From assembly GCA_030037575.1 (NCBI GenBank), contig JASHRB010000259.1:1-6193 (forward strand): a stretch of DNA of 6,193 bases, read 5' to 3'. The notes below the pieces were generated by a model. It did not search any database and had not been told where the DNA came from. It saw only the letters and a list, made by a program, of their open reading frames with translations. The translations under genes were made by a program, and so were the position numbers. The stretch's first letter is position 1, and every line of letters begins with the position of its first letter. Of the stretch, positions 1-5,989 are shown piece by piece. Origin of the DNA: Candidatus Sulfotelmatobacter sp. Its GTDB lineage: Bacteria; Acidobacteriota; Terriglobia; Terriglobales; Acidobacteriaceae.

Positions 1-30
1 GAATACGTTCGTTAGCATGCCGCCTATATC

Positions 31-2484
31 TTAGGGTTGCGCCATAAGAGGCGCCCATTGCTTTCGATACTCTGCTTTGGCTTTCTCAAAGACAGGAATA
101 TCCGGGTCCGCGTTCTTCCATCGATTTAGGAAATCCTCATAGGCCGCTTTGGCCTGCGCAGATCTCCCCTGCATCATGCAGGCGCGCCCCATCTGCAGAC
201 GCGCCAACGGACCAATCGGCGCAATCAGGACCACGCCGGGATGGTCAATGATCTTCTGGAACTCGATTCCCGCCCGTTCACCGTCTTTCGCCTCCAGGTA
301 GGCCAGTCCTCTGATGTAGGCCGGAAGCAACTCCGCTGCAACTCCAGCTTCATAGGGACGAGCCGCTTCGAGCGCCTGCACTGCTCGCGCCGGATCCTTC
401 TCGCGCAGAGCGATTGCGCCACGGATGGAGGGTAGATCGATGTACTGAACAACTGTATCTTGTGGGAAGTCCTTGTCGAGTTGACTGGCAAGGGGCTGTG
501 CGCGGTCCACAGCCCCGGCGAGGGCGAAGGCAACCGCCGCTCCGTACAGTGTATCGCGGTCTTTGGCCAGGGAAAGAGCAGCTTCCGCGCTTCGCCGGGC
601 TTTGGCGTCGTTTCCAAACTCGGCCTCGCGCTGCGCTTCCTCCAACTCGTATCCGGCAGCCGTCTCCTTTTCATCGGCCCGCCTGGCTGCTTCCGTTGCC
701 TGATCGGTTAATTCTTTGGCGCGAGCCAGCTGTCCAGTGGTTGCAAGATTATCCGCCTGGTCGCCGAGGAAGGCGTCCTCAACCCCCGGTTCGCCGGATG
801 CCCAGGTCATTTGTTTCTCCATCCCCGCGGTGTTTCGCTGCAGAAAAGCCGCGTCATAGAGGTAGAGCCGGAGAGTCGATGAATCGAGGTTCTGGGAGAT
901 GGCTTGCGCGGCAACGGCATTGGCTTCGTCGGGATGGTTAAGAAAGTTGTAGGCGTCGACCAGGTTGGCATAGCTTTGCCCGTCGTCAGAAGCCATGCGT
1001 ACGGCTTCCTTGGCCAGATCGAGGCTCCGGTCCAGATTACCCAGATTGCTGTAGATCACGGCAAGGTTGGTTCTCGGCGCCTGCTCGTTCGGGAAGGTAG
1101 AAGCCCATAGCTCATAGATCTGAATAGCCTTAATGAGATCGCCGGTCACGAATTGGTAGTAATGGGATTCGATATAGAGCTTCTCGTGTTGGCTGACGTG
1201 CGCTCTGAGCTCATAGGCGTTTCGGATGTTCTCAGCCGCCAGACCGGTTTCGCCCAGATTGGAATACGCGTTGCCCAGGGCAGCGTAAGCCATGGCAAAG
1301 CGCGGATCCAGGCGGATGGCCTGCTGAAAGAAAGGCAGGCAAGCGGCGGATTCACCCTTCTGAATCATCGTCTGACGGCCAATGCTGTACGCCTGCAGCG
1401 CATCCAGCGAAGGGGTGGTCGCTTCCTCGATGGGTGTGTCGAATTTTTGCACCGTGCTGAGGGACTCGCCCAGCCGGGTGCGCAACTGGCCGGTGATATC
1501 GCCCAGGGCCTTCAGTACCAGTTCCTTGCTCGCAGCCGTGGTCTGAAGATCGCTGAGATGATCGCCGGTGCGACAGTTCACGGCCCTCACTCCCAGGACA
1601 TATTCGGTTCCCAGCCTGGCGATCGACCCATTCACAACCGCCGCTCCGTCGTTACGCTGGCAAAGTTCCCGCGACAGCTCGGGCGTAAGCGCCGTAGCGG
1701 CTGGCTTGCCCATCAGGCGGAGCGACTCCTGCATCCGCTCTTCGGAGATCAGGCTGAGAAACGGAGACTGCTCGAGCTCGATCTCCATGGCCTCATGCAG
1801 GGTGGTGTCGAACACCGGCTCGCCCGTGTCGTTCGCCACATTGCCCAACACGACCCAGTCTCTTTTCCCAGCCGGGCCGGATGCACGAGCCGTGCTCCGG
1901 GCAACCGTCCCGTCGCCCTTGTTTCGAAATCTCAGCCCAAGAACCAAAAGAACCGCCACCGACACCGTCGCCAGCCCGGCCGACATCCAGCCCGCCAATC
2001 TGCGCCCCCGATTGTGAGCGTCCGGGGTCCTCGATAAGCCGGTTGATTCTTTTATCTGGTTTCCGACTGGGTCCTTTTCCAGGGCAAGCAGGCCGTTCGC
2101 CGATTCGGGGCGGCTGACCGAGGCGTTTACCGCCGGAGCCGATAACTGCTCGGTTGCCGATTCACGCTCCACGGCTCCGATAAATCGATAGCCCCTGCGC
2201 GGGATGGTGTCAATGCGGCAATCGCCGCCCTCCTCCCCAAGTGTTTTGCGCAATTGCCAGATGTGCACCGTAAGGTTCCCGTCTTCCACGAAGGAATCCG
2301 GCCAGACGCGACGCATAAGCTCATCTTTTTCGACGAGTTGTCCGTGTTTCTCCACCAGAACCACCAGGATTTCAGTCGCCTTGCGCTTCAAGGGCACGAG
2401 TTCTCCATTGCGAAAAAGGAGACACTGCGCCGTGTCCAGCCTAAAGGAACCGAATTTCCAGCGGGCGTCTTCTGGTCGATTCAT
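31..2484 (-). CDS. Membrane-anchored winged-helix transcription regulator with TolB-like and TPR domains
   Basis: An 817-residue one-component regulator of the CadC/ToxR architecture. Residues about 8-105 form an OmpR/PhoB-type winged helix (Trans_reg_C). The recognition-helix segment VEDGNLTVHIWQLRKTLGE and the closing wing IDTIPRRGYRFIG are clearly visible. A low-complexity linker (about 106-160) leads to one membrane span (about 164-185, rich in L/V/A, preceded by RGRR). This should leave DNA binding in the cytoplasm and the rest outside. Residues about 208-345 resemble the TolB-N/FlgO-like domain common in acidobacterial sensor proteins (NDTGEPVFDTTL, LEQSPFLSLISEERMQE, GSIARLGTEYVLGVRAVNC). 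From about 360 to the end are TPR-type helical repeats, for example near 363-430, 470-537 and 690-800. No kinase or enzyme motif is present. The chosen ATG gives the usual short lead into the winged helix, although no good Shine-Dalgarno precedes it. It is divergent from two exported-protein genes, its likely targets. The family assignment is firm; the signal sensed is unknown. Confidence 0.92.
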   Translation of the reverse strand: MNRPEDARWKFGSFRLDTAQCLLFRNGELVPLKRKATEILVVLVEKHGQLVEKDELMRRVWPDSFVEDGNLTVHIWQLRKTLGEEGGDCRIDTIPRRGYRFIGAVERESATEQLSAPAVNASVSRPESANGLLALEKDPVGNQIKESTGLSRTPDAHNRGRRLAGWMSAGLATVSVAVLLVLGLRFRNKGDGTVARSTARASGPAGKRDWVVLGNVANDTGEPVFDTTLHEAMEIELEQSPFLSLISEERMQESLRLMGKPAATALTPELSRELCQRNDGAAVVNGSIARLGTEYVLGVRAVNCRTGDHLSDLQTTAASKELVLKALGDITGQLRTRLGESLSTVQKFDTPIEEATTPSLDALQAYSIGRQTMIQKGESAACLPFFQQAIRLDPRFAMAYAALGNAYSNLGETGLAAENIRNAYELRAHVSQHEKLYIESHYYQFVTGDLIKAIQIYELWASTFPNEQAPRTNLAVIYSNLGNLDRSLDLAKEAVRMASDDGQSYANLVDAYNFLNHPDEANAVAAQAISQNLDSSTLRLYLYDAAFLQRNTAGMEKQMTWASGEPGVEDAFLGDQADNLATTGQLARAKELTDQATEAARRADEKETAAGYELEEAQREAEFGNDAKARRSAEAALSLAKDRDTLYGAAVAFALAGAVDRAQPLASQLDKDFPQDTVVQYIDLPSIRGAIALREKDPARAVQALEAARPYEAGVAAELLPAYIRGLAYLEAKDGERAGIEFQKIIDHPGVVLIAPIGPLARLQMGRACMMQGRSAQAKAAYEDFLNRWKNADPDIPVFEKAKAEYRKQWAPLMAQP

Positions 2485-2500
2485 GGGACTGCAGACGCGG

Positions 2501-2541
2501 ATTTAGAGCGAATTAATACCTGATTAAGGGCTGATAAAGGA
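2501..2541. promoter_or_regulatory. A/T blocks phased at 11 bp upstream of the regulator gene
   Basis: Four five-base A/T blocks start at 2501 (ATTTA), 2512 (ATTAA), 2523 (ATTAA) and 2534 (ATAAA), each exactly 11 bp apart. The last two lie in an 11-bp tandem repeat, CTGATTAAGGG / CTGATAAAGGA (2520-2530 and 2531-2541, 9 of 11 identical). OmpR/PhoB-type winged helices typically bind 10-11 bp direct repeats head to tail. An autoregulatory site for the adjacent gene is therefore plausible but inferred. The array lies 17-57 bp upstream of that gene's ATG, so it would overlap its promoter. Confidence 0.45.
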
Positions 2542-2698
2542 CATTTACCACACCATCGCGGTTTCATGTTGCTTAGAGGTCGGGCGAATCGGGACCCCGG
2601 ATGGAACGAGTGAGCAAAGTTTAGCACAGGTCCTTCTATCCGGAACCGCCAGCAGATTTCGAAGGCAATGGATAGCAGGCGCTGCAAATGCAAACAAG

Positions 2699-2714
2699 CC
2701 GGCCGAGAGGCCGG
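2699..2714 (+). other. GC hairpin with GAGA tetraloop in the leader of the 2733 gene
   Basis: CCGGCC (2699-2704) and GGCCGG (2709-2714) form a perfect 6-bp, all-GC stem closed by GAGA, a GNRA-type tetraloop. It ends 7 nt before the AAGGAG ribosome binding site. There is no U-tract, so an intrinsic terminator is unlikely. In RNA it could protect the 5' end of the message or keep the ribosome binding site exposed. It could equally be a protein site on DNA. The fold is read directly; the role is inferred. Confidence 0.5.
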
Positions 2715-2721
2715 ATCAAAT

Positions 2722-2727
2722 AAGGAG
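2722..2727 (+). promoter_or_regulatory. Ribosome binding site (AAGGAG) for the 2733 gene
   Basis: AAGGAG lies 5 nt upstream of the ATG at 2733 and fixes that start. Another ATG at 2728 touches the Shine-Dalgarno directly and opens only ATG-GCA-TGA, so it is not a usable start. The in-frame ATG at 2802, which would give a shorter signal peptide, has no ribosome binding site. Confidence 0.75.
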
Positions 2728-2732
2728 ATGGC

Positions 2733-3281
2733 ATGATCGCACAGCAGATCAATTCGTCGCAGCTTTTAACCGCAACCGTTCACCCCTCGCGCAACCACGG
2801 CATGCTCTCCCTGCCGGCCCTGGCAGTTGTCCTGCTGCTTGGCCTCGCCGCCACGCCGGCCCAGGCGCAGTCCGGCCGCCTCAGCATCCAGCAGCTGGGC
2901 GATGCTCTGACTAGCTATGGAAAGAACACGGTCACCCAGAACGGCCGCACCTTCTATACCGTCGAGTGCGGGAATCGAAATTGGAAGAGCAGCGTATACG
3001 TGAGCCTGTCTCCCAATGGAAATGTCATCTGGATGGCGATCGATACGGCGCAGCTGCCCAGCCAGACTTCAGCCGCCACGCTGGCTAACATGTTGAAGAA
3101 GAACTCAGACCTCGGCCCCATGTTCTTCTCCCTCGACGGAAGCTGGGTTCGCCTCTCCTATCCGCTTGCCAACGCCGACATGTCCGAAGCCAAGGTCAAG
3201 GCCTATGTGGCCCTGCTGGTGAACACGGCCGTTGACACCATGCCGCTCTGGAAGCCGAGGACCGGTGGAACAGGAAACTGA
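2733..3281 (+). CDS. Small exported protein of unknown function
   Basis: A 182-residue protein I do not recognise by name. It begins with a rather long signal peptide: an N-terminal region of about 24 residues, a hydrophobic core at about 25-40 (LPALAVVLLLGLAA), and a good type I cleavage site, AQA|QS, after residue 45. No lipobox cysteine is present. The mature part of about 137 residues is compact. It starts with a helix (SIQQLGDALTSYG), followed by strands (TFYTVECGNRNW, SSVYVSLSPNGNVIWMAIDTA), a helix (SAATLANMLKKNSDLG), strands (MFFSLDGSWVRLSYPLAN), and a final helix (SEAKVKAYVALLVNTAVDTMPLW). This helix-strand-helix order resembles YbjN or type III chaperone-like folds, but that is inference. 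There is a single cysteine (C79) and no catalytic motif. The next gene follows after 88 nt on the same strand, so co-transcription is likely. The divergent membrane regulator is a candidate controller. Confidence 0.82.
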   Translation: MIAQQINSSQLLTATVHPSRNHGMLSLPALAVVLLLGLAATPAQAQSGRLSIQQLGDALTSYGKNTVTQNGRTFYTVECGNRNWKSSVYVSLSPNGNVIWMAIDTAQLPSQTSAATLANMLKKNSDLGPMFFSLDGSWVRLSYPLANADMSEAKVKAYVALLVNTAVDTMPLWKPRTGGTGN

Positions 3282-3352
3282 CATGTCCGCAATTCCAGGA
3301 ACGTACCGGCTGATCGGATGTGCCGGAGCTCTCACCAATGCCAACCTAAAAC

Positions 3353-3368
3353 AACCACGGAGGTGGTT
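3353..3368 (+). promoter_or_regulatory. Hairpin holding the Shine-Dalgarno of the 3370 gene in its loop
   Basis: AACCAC (3353-3358) and GTGGTT (3363-3368) form a perfect 6-bp stem around the four-base loop GGAG (3359-3362). GGAGG (3359-3363) is the Shine-Dalgarno, 6 nt before the ATG at 3370. Four of its five bases are in the loop and the last is in the stem. If formed in the mRNA, the hairpin would present or partly mask the site and tune translation. The pairing is read directly; a regulatory effect is inferred. Confidence 0.5.
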
Positions 3369-3369
3369 T

Positions 3370-4470
3370 ATGAATCGTCGTCGCATGGCAGCAATCGCAT
3401 TCGTGCTGATCTCAGTAGCGGCCGTTTACAGCAAGAACCAAGAGCACCAAGCCAACAACCCATACGCCCAAATGCAATCCCAGTTTGCCCGGGCCGGCGA
3501 CACCGCTCGTCTGTCGCCCAGTCCGGCGAGGCACTCACCGGAGCAGGCAACCCAGGTTGATCCCTACGCACAGGCACCGGAAGGCTCCCGTGCCGCCGGC
3601 ATAGGCACGTACATCCCGGTTTCGTCCGACGCGGGCGGGTCGCGGTCAGACAGTTACGACGCAGGCGATTCCGGCGCAGGTAATTCCCGACCGGCTGCCG
3701 GATCGACCGCGCCCGATTTTGCCTCATGGACGCGCCAGACCGGCGGCGATCATTCTGCCGCCGTGGCTTTGCCTCCAGGCTGGAGTCTGTTCGAAATCGC
3801 CAAAGGCACGGCGGGCGTTTCCGGACCGAACAAGGAGCAGGTGGTGCTCGGCTTTCAGACTTTCGTGACCCCCGGATCGCGGAACTACGCACCCTACATG
3901 GGACCTGAGCAGGCGCTGCAATGGTTTCTGCGAATCCAGGGCGTACGCTTGGTGCGGATCGTGGACCGCGCGCCGGCCGGGCAGCGAAATGCGGGCGGGC
4001 AGGGGGAGTTCATGACCGTCGAGACACAGACCCAGGAGGGCAGGCAATACAAGTCCCTGGCCCTGGTGATGACCAACCTCATGCAGATGAATATCTGGAA
4101 GTTCTACCTCTCTTATGTGTCTGCGCCGGAACCGCGGTTCGACGCTGAGGCTCAGACCATGATGGGGATCTGGAAGAGCTGGAAGCTCGACCCCGGCTAT
4201 GTGCAGGGCAGCCTGGACCATGCCCAGAAGACCGTGCAGCAGACAGCGGCGTGGATGGGAGACCACATCCGGCACAACCAGCAAGTGAATGCCAACGTGA
4301 ACGCAGGAATCGACAATGCGCTGCGCGGCGTGAGCGTGATGGAAAACACCGACACCGGCGGGCGCGGCGAAGTACAAATTGGCACCGAGCAACAGGTCCT
4401 CCGCGACTGCGAGCGGCGGGGCATGAGCTGCCGCGAAGTCCCCACAAGCGAGCTAGTGCAACCGCAATGA
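3370..4470 (+). CDS. Exported or membrane-anchored protein of unknown function
   Basis: A 366-residue protein I do not recognise. The ATG at 3370 is chosen because GGAGG lies 6 nt upstream and the product then starts with a signal sequence or anchor (MNRRR, then a hydrophobic stretch at about 7-20). An in-frame ATG at 3283, just after the previous stop, would add 29 residues and is less likely. Residues about 22-130 are a low-complexity Gly/Ser/Ala/Pro/Gln linker with two similar segments, NPYAQ (30-34) and DPYAQ (64-68). A folded domain at about 131-275 starts LPPGWSLFEIAKG and ends MMGIWKSWKLD; its closing helix-plus-strand recalls PsbP/Mog1-like folds, which is inference. The tail (280-366) has a helix rich in Gln/Asn/His and ends with a Cys pair (C347, C354) spaced CX6C. 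No catalytic motif is visible. It is probably in one operon with the exported protein gene upstream. Confidence 0.8.
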   Translation: MNRRRMAAIAFVLISVAAVYSKNQEHQANNPYAQMQSQFARAGDTARLSPSPARHSPEQATQVDPYAQAPEGSRAAGIGTYIPVSSDAGGSRSDSYDAGDSGAGNSRPAAGSTAPDFASWTRQTGGDHSAAVALPPGWSLFEIAKGTAGVSGPNKEQVVLGFQTFVTPGSRNYAPYMGPEQALQWFLRIQGVRLVRIVDRAPAGQRNAGGQGEFMTVETQTQEGRQYKSLALVMTNLMQMNIWKFYLSYVSAPEPRFDAEAQTMMGIWKSWKLDPGYVQGSLDHAQKTVQQTAAWMGDHIRHNQQVNANVNAGIDNALRGVSVMENTDTGGRGEVQIGTEQQVLRDCERRGMSCREVPTSELVQPQ

Positions 4471-4549
4471 CCGCCCTGGGAGACCGTGCTGGGGTTGCTG
4501 AGGAAGTCCCATTGGAGGGAAGCGGGGATCTGACTCCCGAATAGGGCGG
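4471..4549 (+). other. Potentially structured region downstream of the 3370 gene
   Basis: Directly after the stop codon, CCGCCCT (4471-4477) can pair with AGGGCGG (4543-4549), and the adjoining GGGAG (4478-4482) with CTCCC (4534-4538). This gives 12 bp in one helix interrupted only by a 4-nt bulge (4539-4542). Inside, TGGGG (4490-4494) can pair with TCCCA (4507-4511, one G-T wobble). No U-tract follows, so it is not a classical terminator. It could be a 3'-UTR stabilising fold, a small RNA or a dispersed repeat. The rest of the convergent gap to 4720 shows nothing I can name. Confidence 0.35.
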
Positions 4550-4720
4550 AGAGCATCCAGGTGCGCTTTAGCCCCAGAGGCATGTTCCCCGCCAAGTTGA
4601 TCCCGGCGCACGCACACAGTTCGCACGCAGAATCGAAGTGACGGTTCTCCAACTTCCCAATGGCCGACCAACCGCCCAGAGCTGCACAGGCGTCATCGGA
4701 GCCGGAGCACCAAGAGCCGC

Positions 4721-5302
4721 TTAGCCGGAATGCGACTCTTCGGCATGAACGACGGCGTAGTTCACAAGCACGCATCCTCCTTCGAGCGGACGGCACTCCT
4801 CCATCATCAATTTCACACGATGCCCCGGATCACGGAATGTCGGGATTCCTGAGCCGAGCAGAATCGGGTGAATGTTCAAGCCGATTCGGTCCACCAAGCC
4901 GGCCGCCAGGAGCGACTGTGCCAGTTCGCCACCGCACATCAGACAGATTCCCTTGCCCGGCCGGCGCTTGAGGCCCTGGACGAATTCAACTGCGTCCGCC
5001 TTGACGAGCTCCACTCCCGGCTCGTCAATCGATTGGAGCGTCCGCGAGAATACGTATGTCCGCAGGGCTGATTCATTGCGCGGCTTGTCTTTCCCCCACT
5101 TTTTACCCGTGCTCGCCTCCCGGCCAGAAGAAACGGCAAAGTCATAAGTCTTTCGGCCCATGAGGATCGTATCCACATCCCTCCAGAACTTGGTCATTAC
5201 GTCCTGCACATCTTTGCTGAAATGCAGCCAGTCGATAGCGCCATCTACGCCAGCCAGGAATCCGTCCAAGCTGACGGCTCCGCCGTAGGTCACAGTACGC
5301 AT
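4721..5302 (-). CDS. RibD C-terminal / dihydrofolate reductase-like family protein
   Basis: A 193-residue single-domain protein of the RibD_C (DHFR-like fold) family, the group that includes YyaP and YwjB. Family marks in order are an opening strand followed by SLDGFLAG (11-18), the TILMGRKTYDF segment (45-55) that in relatives borders the nucleotide pocket, YVFSRTL (83-89), the cofactor-loop-like CGGELAQSLLAAGLVDRIGLNIHPILLGSG (123-152), and a final strand VLVNYAV (178-184). Length and ends match the stand-alone family, which is thought to bind NAD(P)H. True folate activity is not established for most members, and no substrate can be named. The ATG at 5302 is preferred because AAGGAG lies 8 nt upstream; a TTG at 5332 would add ten residues but has no such support. 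It is divergent from the TetR gene across an 87-bp region with operator-like sites, so repression by that TetR is likely. Confidence 0.9.
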   Translation of the reverse strand: MRTVTYGGAVSLDGFLAGVDGAIDWLHFSKDVQDVMTKFWRDVDTILMGRKTYDFAVSSGREASTGKKWGKDKPRNESALRTYVFSRTLQSIDEPGVELVKADAVEFVQGLKRRPGKGICLMCGGELAQSLLAAGLVDRIGLNIHPILLGSGIPTFRDPGHRVKLMMEECRPLEGGCVLVNYAVVHAEESHSG

Positions 5303-5310
5303 CGCCGTTA

Positions 5311-5318
5311 CTCCTTCT
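5311..5318 (-). promoter_or_regulatory. Ribosome binding site of the RibD_C-family gene
   Basis: Read on the minus strand, AGAAGGAG ends 8 nt before the ATG at 5302. It decides the start in favour of that ATG over the upstream in-frame TTG. Confidence 0.7.
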
Positions 5319-5333
5319 GCCAAAATCCTCAAA

Positions 5334-5354
5334 CTAAATGACGATTTAGAAACA
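5334..5354. promoter_or_regulatory. Second operator-like site: inverted repeat with TTTAGAAAC
   Basis: CTAAAT (5334-5339) and ATTTAG (5344-5349) form a perfect 6-bp inverted repeat around GACG. Its right arm begins the TTTAGAAAC copy at 5345-5353, identical to 5370-5378 in the main palindrome, 25 bp away. It lies about where transcription from the minus promoter would start. A second TetR site is likely but inferred. Confidence 0.45.
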
Positions 5355-5365
5355 AATACTATATG
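5338..5365 (+). promoter_or_regulatory. Candidate promoter for the TetR gene
   Basis: ATGACG (5338-5343) as -35 and TATATG (5360-5365) as -10 are separated by 16 bp, each matching 4 of 6 consensus bases. Transcription would begin near 5372, inside the CGTTTAGAAACG palindrome, fitting autorepression. The match is weak and the assignment tentative. Confidence 0.3.
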
Positions 5366-5384
5366 CTCGTTTAGAAACGGTCAA
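5356..5384 (-). promoter_or_regulatory. Candidate sigma70-type promoter for the RibD_C-family gene
   Basis: On the minus strand TTGACC (5384-5379) is a 5-of-6 match to the -35 box. It is followed after 17 bp by TAGTAT (5361-5356), or after 15 bp by TATAGT (5363-5358). The 12-bp palindrome at 5368-5379 fills most of the spacer and touches the -35 box, an ideal position for a repressor. The assumption is a housekeeping sigma factor with the usual consensus. Confidence 0.5.
5368..5379. promoter_or_regulatory. Candidate TetR operator CGTTTAGAAACG
   Basis: Arms CGTTT (5368-5372) and AAACG (5375-5379) are perfect inverted repeats around AG. The site lies 11 bp upstream of the TetR-family ATG and within the spacer of the opposing promoter. 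TetR-family dimers commonly bind such short palindromes in the divergent region next to their own gene. A related copy lies at 5343-5354. Confidence 0.55.
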
Positions 5385-5389
5385 ATCGA

Positions 5390-5989
5390 ATGAGCCCGCG
5401 TCCCAGGAAGGTGACCGATCAACAACTCTTTGCTGCCGCTCACGCGGTCATGAGCAGGGCTGGGCCGCGCGAGCTGACGCTCGCCGCCATCGCCAAAGAA
5501 GCTGGCGTCACGGCGGCCGTGTTGGTACAGAGATTCGGATCGAAACGCTCCTTGCTTCTTGCCTTGTTTGAGGAAGCCGCTAACGGTGCGAGCGAATTTA
5601 TGGCAGGCCTGGCGAAGCAGCATGCCTCTCCGCTCGCCGCCCTGCTTGCCTATGCCGACTGCATGGCTGGCATGGCAGCCTCTCCGGCTGCGCTTGCTCG
5701 CAACCTTGCCTACCTGCAGATTGATCTGACGGACCCGGACTTTCGCGGACACTTGGTAAAGCAAGCGCGGGCCACGCGCGCGGCGTTGCGGCGGCTGGTT
5801 CAAGCGGCTGTCCAGGCATGCGAGCTTACCCGAAATGTGCAACCCGCACAGTTGGCGCGAACCATCGAGGCAACCTTAAACGGTTCCCTGCTCACCTGGG
5901 CGTTCTATCAGCAGGGGAGCGCCGCGCAGTGGATTCGTGCCGACTTAAGCGCGGTACTGGCCCCTTACTCGCGGAAGCGGCACAGATGA
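5390..5989 (+). CDS. TetR/AcrR-family transcriptional regulator
   Basis: A 199-residue protein of normal length for the family. The N-terminal DNA-binding domain covers residues about 8-63. The typical helix-turn-helix LTLAAIAKEAGVTAAVLVQRFGSKRSLLLALFEEA is at 29-63, with the usual RFGSK turn (F49, K52) before helix 4. The remaining all-helical part is the ligand-binding and dimer domain. It carries the late segment ATLNGSLLTWAFYQQGSAAQWIRADLSAVL (161-190), which is familiar from TetR C-terminal domains. It probably acts as a dimeric repressor released by a small molecule that cannot be named. The ATG at 5390 has only a poor Shine-Dalgarno (a purine-rich stretch near 5374-5380), so low expression is plausible. 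It is divergent from the RibD_C-family gene and overlaps the next gene by ATGA. Operator-like repeats lie just upstream, which suggests autoregulation. Confidence 0.93.
   Translation: MSPRPRKVTDQQLFAAAHAVMSRAGPRELTLAAIAKEAGVTAAVLVQRFGSKRSLLLALFEEAANGASEFMAGLAKQHASPLAALLAYADCMAGMAASPAALARNLAYLQIDLTDPDFRGHLVKQARATRAALRRLVQAAVQACELTRNVQPAQLARTIEATLNGSLLTWAFYQQGSAAQWIRADLSAVLAPYSRKRHR

Noticed and set aside
1153..2037. 294-codon open frame on the plus strand inside the regulator gene
   Set aside because: It is antisense to a gene with clear domain structure. Its product is rich in Arg/Gly/His with no recognisable motif, as expected of a shadow frame in GC-rich DNA.
2481..2693. 70-codon minus-strand frame whose stop overlaps the regulator ATG as ATGA
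   Set aside because: It starts with TTG, has no ribosome binding site, covers the phased-repeat promoter region, and the product shows no protein-like pattern. The overlap is suggestive but probably chance.
2728..2736. Two-codon open frame ATG-GCA-TGA overlapping the start of the 2733 gene
   Set aside because: Its ATG directly touches the AAGGAG, too close for initiation; the 5-nt spaced ATG at 2733 fits instead.
3283..3369. Upstream ATG (3283) as start of the second exported protein
   Set aside because: It would put 29 polar residues before the signal or anchor and has only a weak AGGA upstream. The ATG at 3370 has a near-ideal GGAGG.
4607..4629. CGCACGCA occurring twice (4607-4614 and 4622-4629)
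   Set aside because: An 8-base repeat of simple composition in GC-rich DNA with a 15-bp period; too short to claim a site.
4197..4796. Minus-strand frame spanning the convergent gap
   Set aside because: It overlaps the ends of two supported genes and has a composition unlike a real protein in most of its length. A stretch near 4510-4670 looks less Arg-rich, so a decayed gene cannot be fully excluded, but I recognise nothing in it.
4721..5302. Naming the RibD_C-family gene as a true dihydrofolate reductase (folA)
   Set aside because: Sequence marks are those of the stand-alone RibD_C/YyaP-like group, not of the FolA family, so no gene symbol or folate role is justified.
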